Part shown: piece after piece, positions 63,316-64,000 of the stretch
Layout of the letters: every line of letters starts with the position of its first letter
How positions within the stretch are numbered: the stretch's first letter is position 1
Source of the DNA: JAHEJJ01 sp965212205
GTDB taxonomy: Bacteria; Bacteroidota; Bacteroidia; Flavobacteriales; Flavobacteriaceae
DNA length: 64,000 bases
Assembly (NCBI GenBank): GCA_965212205.1
Contig: CBDBUX010000002.1
Coordinates: 11,004 to 75,003, forward strand
Direction of reading: 5' to 3'
Program-made: the position numbers and the translations under genes
Notes under the pieces: generated by a model
What the model saw: only the letters and a program-made list of their open reading frames with translations
The model's database searches: none
Told to the model about the DNA's origin: nothing

Positions 63316-64000
63316 ATGAAATTAAGTGTACTTATCCCGATGTATAATGCATCGAGCTATATTGAACGCTGTTTAAATAGTCTGTACCACCAGGATTTAG
63401 AGGAGGAGGAGTTTGAAGTGATTATTATCGATGATGGCTCTACAGACGATAGCATTAATCTGGTGGAAATGTTTAGGGAATCCCATGCGAATATCCATTT
63501 ATATAGGGAGAAGAATATTGGTGCCTACGCCACTAGAAACAAACTGTTACAGCATGCCAAAGGTGCTTATATTTATTGTTTGGATGCCGATGATTATTTA
63601 GCCTATAACAGTCTTCGTAAAATACTCGATTTTGCCGTCGACACTAAACTAGAGCTCATTTGCTTCGATACAGAAGTAACTACTTCTAAAGATCTATTTC
63701 TAGTAAAGGAAGTTATCCCTGATCATTTCAAGCTAATTGTGAAAAACGGGCCCGATTTTATCAGGCAAAATCCCGATCACCGGATGGAGATATGGTGGTA
63801 TTTGATCCGAAAAGATTATCTCAAACAGCTCGGGTTATCATTCGATGATAATCAATATAACGCGGATGTAATCTTTACGATTAAATTACTGTTGAATGCT
63901 ACCCGATTAGCATATGTTCCTTACTCAATACATCGTTATTACCAGTCACCAGATTCTATAATGCGAAGTAATAATCCTTTTAAACAGAAGCGATTATTGG
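63316..64000 (+). CDS. Glycosyltransferase family 2, 5' part
   Basis: The ATG at 63316 opens 228 codons that run off the right edge. The product begins MKLSVLIPMYNASSYIERCL and has EVIIIDDGSTDDSINLVEM, NIGAYATRNKLLQHAKGAYI and CLDADDYL (the DxD metal site), which is a GT-A family 2 fold. Later it has DHRMEIWWYLIRKDYLKQLG and FTIKLLLNATRLAYVPYS, typical of the EpsJ-like type. It lies 110 bases after the DUF4870 gene. Whether it belongs to the polysaccharide locus or to another glycan cluster to the right cannot be seen. Confidence 0.85.
   Translation, partial: MKLSVLIPMYNASSYIERCLNSLYHQDLEEEEFEVIIIDDGSTDDSINLVEMFRESHANIHLYREKNIGAYATRNKLLQHAKGAYIYCLDADDYLAYNSLRKILDFAVDTKLELICFDTEVTTSKDLFLVKEVIPDHFKLIVKNGPDFIRQNPDHRMEIWWYLIRKDYLKQLGLSFDDNQYNADVIFTIKLLLNATRLAYVPYSIHRYYQSPDSIMRSNNPFKQKRLL

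Overview
The window is chromosomal DNA of a member of the Bacteroidota, most likely a marine Flavobacteriaceae species. The evidence is two very large secreted proteins with type IX secretion (T9SS) C-terminal sorting domains, TonB-receptor and lipoprotein styles typical of the phylum, several perfect copies of the Bacteroidota -7 promoter box TAnnTTTG, and AT-leaning DNA with few Shine-Dalgarno sites. I saw no rRNA, tRNA, CRISPR array, insertion sequence or phage gene.

Layout. 1-475: 5' part of an MBOAT O-acyltransferase gene (minus), cut by the window edge. 767-15606: two giant secreted multidomain proteins (minus): a glycosidase-like protein with 12 Calx-beta repeats, and a 2862-residue protein with propeller, malectin, PKD, ASH-like and Kelch modules. 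16150-20270 (plus): a carbamoyltransferase / MBOAT / SGNH-hydrolase decoration module, with the SGNH gene broken by a one-base frameshift. 20288-28251 (minus): two FemAB/GNAT-like proteins (one fused to a flavoprotein), a PglD-like acetyltransferase, two phosphoglycosyl transferases, a PurN-like formyltransferase and a GT4. 28847-30778 (plus): a lone beta-helix lipoprotein. 30832-47765 (minus): a tightly packed run of 15 genes (often ATGA overlaps) for nucleotide-sugar synthesis (UDP-GlcA, UDP-GalA, UDP-GlcNAcA, UDP-GalNAcA), flippase, polymerase, glycosyltransferases, pyruvyl transfer, ATP-grasp, formyltransferase, deacetylase and a PaaK-like adenylating enzyme. 48185-54472 (plus): PglE-like aminotransferase, PglF/CapD-like dehydratase, Wza and Wzc. 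54473-55213 (minus): CpsB-type phosphatase. 55301-64000: mostly housekeeping genes (ppdK, an OprC-like copper receptor with a small Cys protein, mnmE, DUF4870) and a truncated GT2.

How it works together. This is a Wzx/Wzy-dependent surface polysaccharide locus. PglF-, PglE-, PglD- and PglC-like enzymes, split between its two ends, could make and attach a diNAc-bacillosamine-type first sugar. Two NDP-sugar dehydrogenase/epimerase pairs supply hexuronic acids. GT2/GT4 enzymes build the repeat unit, Wzx flips it, the EpsG-like protein polymerises it, and Wza/Wzc/CpsB export it and control its length. Several decoration enzymes (carbamoyl, O-acyl, pyruvyl, formyl, amino-acyl or acyl) suggest a heavily modified glycan. 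The least ordinary parts are the flavoprotein-GNAT fusion at 21533-24187, overlapping a PglD gene and next to a paralogue of its C-terminal half, and the EpsG / formyltransferase / deacetylase / PaaK-like set at 30832-35135.

Two genes (the SGNH gene and mnmE) carry the same kind of defect, one extra base in an A5 run. Because mnmE is a conserved housekeeping gene, base-calling error is a serious possibility for both.
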